A stretch of 29,710 bases of DNA. Source: DAOMOD01 sp964526035. Its GTDB lineage: Bacteria > Pseudomonadota > Gammaproteobacteria > Xanthomonadales > BPKI01. A program made the translations under genes and the position numbers. Location of the stretch: assembly GCA_964526035.1 (NCBI GenBank), contig CAZGKE010000026.1, positions 1 to 29,710 of the forward strand, read 5' to 3'. Positions within the stretch are counted from its first letter, which is position 1. Each line of letters begins with the position of its first letter. Shown one piece after another: positions 29,056 to 29,710 of the stretch. The notes under the pieces were generated by a model. The model saw only the letters and a list, made by a program, of their open reading frames with translations, did no database searches and was not told where the DNA came from.

Positions 29056-29526
29056 ATGTTGAATCGTCTGATCCCAACCTTCGCCCTTGTTGCATTCATG
29101 CTGGCGGGCTGCCAGGAATCTTCCAACGACACCGCCAGGGACGTGGCAGATGCGCGCGAGGATGCACAGGAGAACGTGCAGGAAGCGCGCGAGGACAAGG
29201 ATCGAGTCGTCGCCAAGACCAGCGAAGAGGTGGCCGAAGCGCGTCGGAGCTACTCAGACACCGCCACCGACGCCCGCAAGAAGCTCACTGAAGTCGAAGC
29301 CGAGGCCATGATCAGGACCGCCCATGCTGACTACGATGTCGCCAGTGCCGAGGCGAACGGACGCGCTGAAATCGAGAAGCAGAAGTGCGGCGCGCTGACC
29401 GGCGTGCGCCAGGACGCGTGCCTGAGCAGCGCCGAAGCGAAGTTGCAAGCTGATCTTGCCGAGATCGCCGCAACTCGAGATGCCGTGCTGGTCGCCGCAG
29501 AGAACCGCGTAGCTCGACGCGACTGA
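29056..29526 (+). CDS. small coiled-coil lipoprotein
   Basis: 156 aa. A lipoprotein signal (NRLIPTFALVAFMLAGC) has the lipobox LAGC at about residues 15-18. A long, highly charged helix follows (DTARDVADAREDAQENVQEAREDKDRV...), with E/D/A/R repeats predicted to form a coiled coil, and there are two further cysteines (KCGALTGVRQDACLSS) that could bond. Such proteins are seen as small envelope-stress lipoproteins in proteobacteria; no named family is recognised. The start at 29056 has CAGGAG about 8 bases before it and puts the signal at the N-terminus; the frame upstream to 28975 is not protein-like. A terminator follows, so it is probably a single-gene unit. Confidence 0.83.
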   Translation: MLNRLIPTFALVAFMLAGCQESSNDTARDVADAREDAQENVQEAREDKDRVVAKTSEEVAEARRSYSDTATDARKKLTEVEAEAMIRTAHADYDVASAEANGRAEIEKQKCGALTGVRQDACLSSAEAKLQADLAEIAATRDAVLVAAENRVARRD

Positions 29527-29548
29527 GCTGGCGAATGTGTAAACATGG

Positions 29549-29574
29549 ACGGGCCGAAAGGCCCGTTCCTGTTT
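29549..29574 (+). terminator. rho-independent terminator of the lipoprotein gene
   Basis: ACGGGCC / GGCCCGT stem of 7 bp with a GAAA tetraloop, then TCCTGTTT, 22 bases after the stop at 29526. A good intrinsic terminator apart from the interrupted T-tract. Confidence 0.75.
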
Positions 29575-29710
29575 CCGCAAGCCGCCAAGTGTCCGTGCGC
29601 TGGTGGTGCGGGAGTTCCTGCACTGCATCTGCAGGACCATGTCGTGCTTTCCAGGGCCTTCAGCACGCTCGCATTCGACAAAGGCACAGCAGGATTTCCA
29701 GAAGTGGGGA
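29575..29710. other. right-edge sequence, no gene resolved
   Basis: 136 bases to the window end. Minus-strand frames here run antisense through the lipoprotein gene and look like shadows. Nothing recognised. Confidence 0.4.

Overview
The window is high-GC chromosomal DNA from a Gram-negative bacterium, most likely a gammaproteobacterium of the Xanthomonadales/Lysobacterales type. The evidence is a ParE and a PurT that follow the enterobacterial proteins closely from end to end, a REP-associated tyrosine transposase (RAYT) with palindromes led by GTAG (the class known from Stenotrophomonas), and many secreted proteins with Sec signals. Two runs of exactly 100 Ns (4839-4938 and 24656-24755) mark it as a draft scaffold, probably a metagenome bin. 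No rRNA, tRNA, CRISPR array or prophage was seen.

Layout. 171-4838 (+): a four-gene, tightly overlapping Gld-type ABC exporter operon (ATPase, ABC-2 permease, GldG-like protein, DUF4340 protein), cut by the first gap. 4951-5688 (-): an orphan ParA ATPase. 5993-10770 (+): a small secreted protein with an IPTL-CTERM-like tail, a GT-B glycosyltransferase and a large secreted penicillin-acylase-family Ntn hydrolase. 10854-12904: an AlkA-type DNA glycosylase facing a two-gene minus-strand operon (PH-like membrane protein, then a VanY-type D,D-carboxypeptidase that carries an apparent internal frame flip). 13112-14602 (-): an SPFH (band 7) / Arc-type ribbon-helix-helix / DUF3887 operon with a clear palindrome upstream and an intrinsic terminator downstream. 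14737-16155 (-): a secreted transglutaminase-like protein. 16272-18650 (+): purT and an O-antigen-ligase-like membrane protein.

18602-26102 is the most accessory part. Five exported proteins of unrelated fold (a DUF11-like protein, a lectin/DUF1349-like protein, a SpoIID/LytB-domain protein, a parallel beta-helix protein and an alpha/beta hydrolase) all carry the same short motif, aromatic-x-(N/D)-(G/S)-F-E. It lies at the extreme C-terminus in three and just after the signal peptide in two. I regard this as the best candidate for an undescribed sorting or surface tag. A RAYT gene and nine intact GTAG-type REP palindromes sit in the same region, including an exact 55-bp tandem repeat that runs into the second gap.

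26283-28172 (-) is parE (topoisomerase IV subunit B). It is followed by about 0.9 kb holding only a possible decayed toxin-antitoxin/nucleotidyltransferase remnant, then a small coiled-coil lipoprotein gene with its own terminator near the right end.
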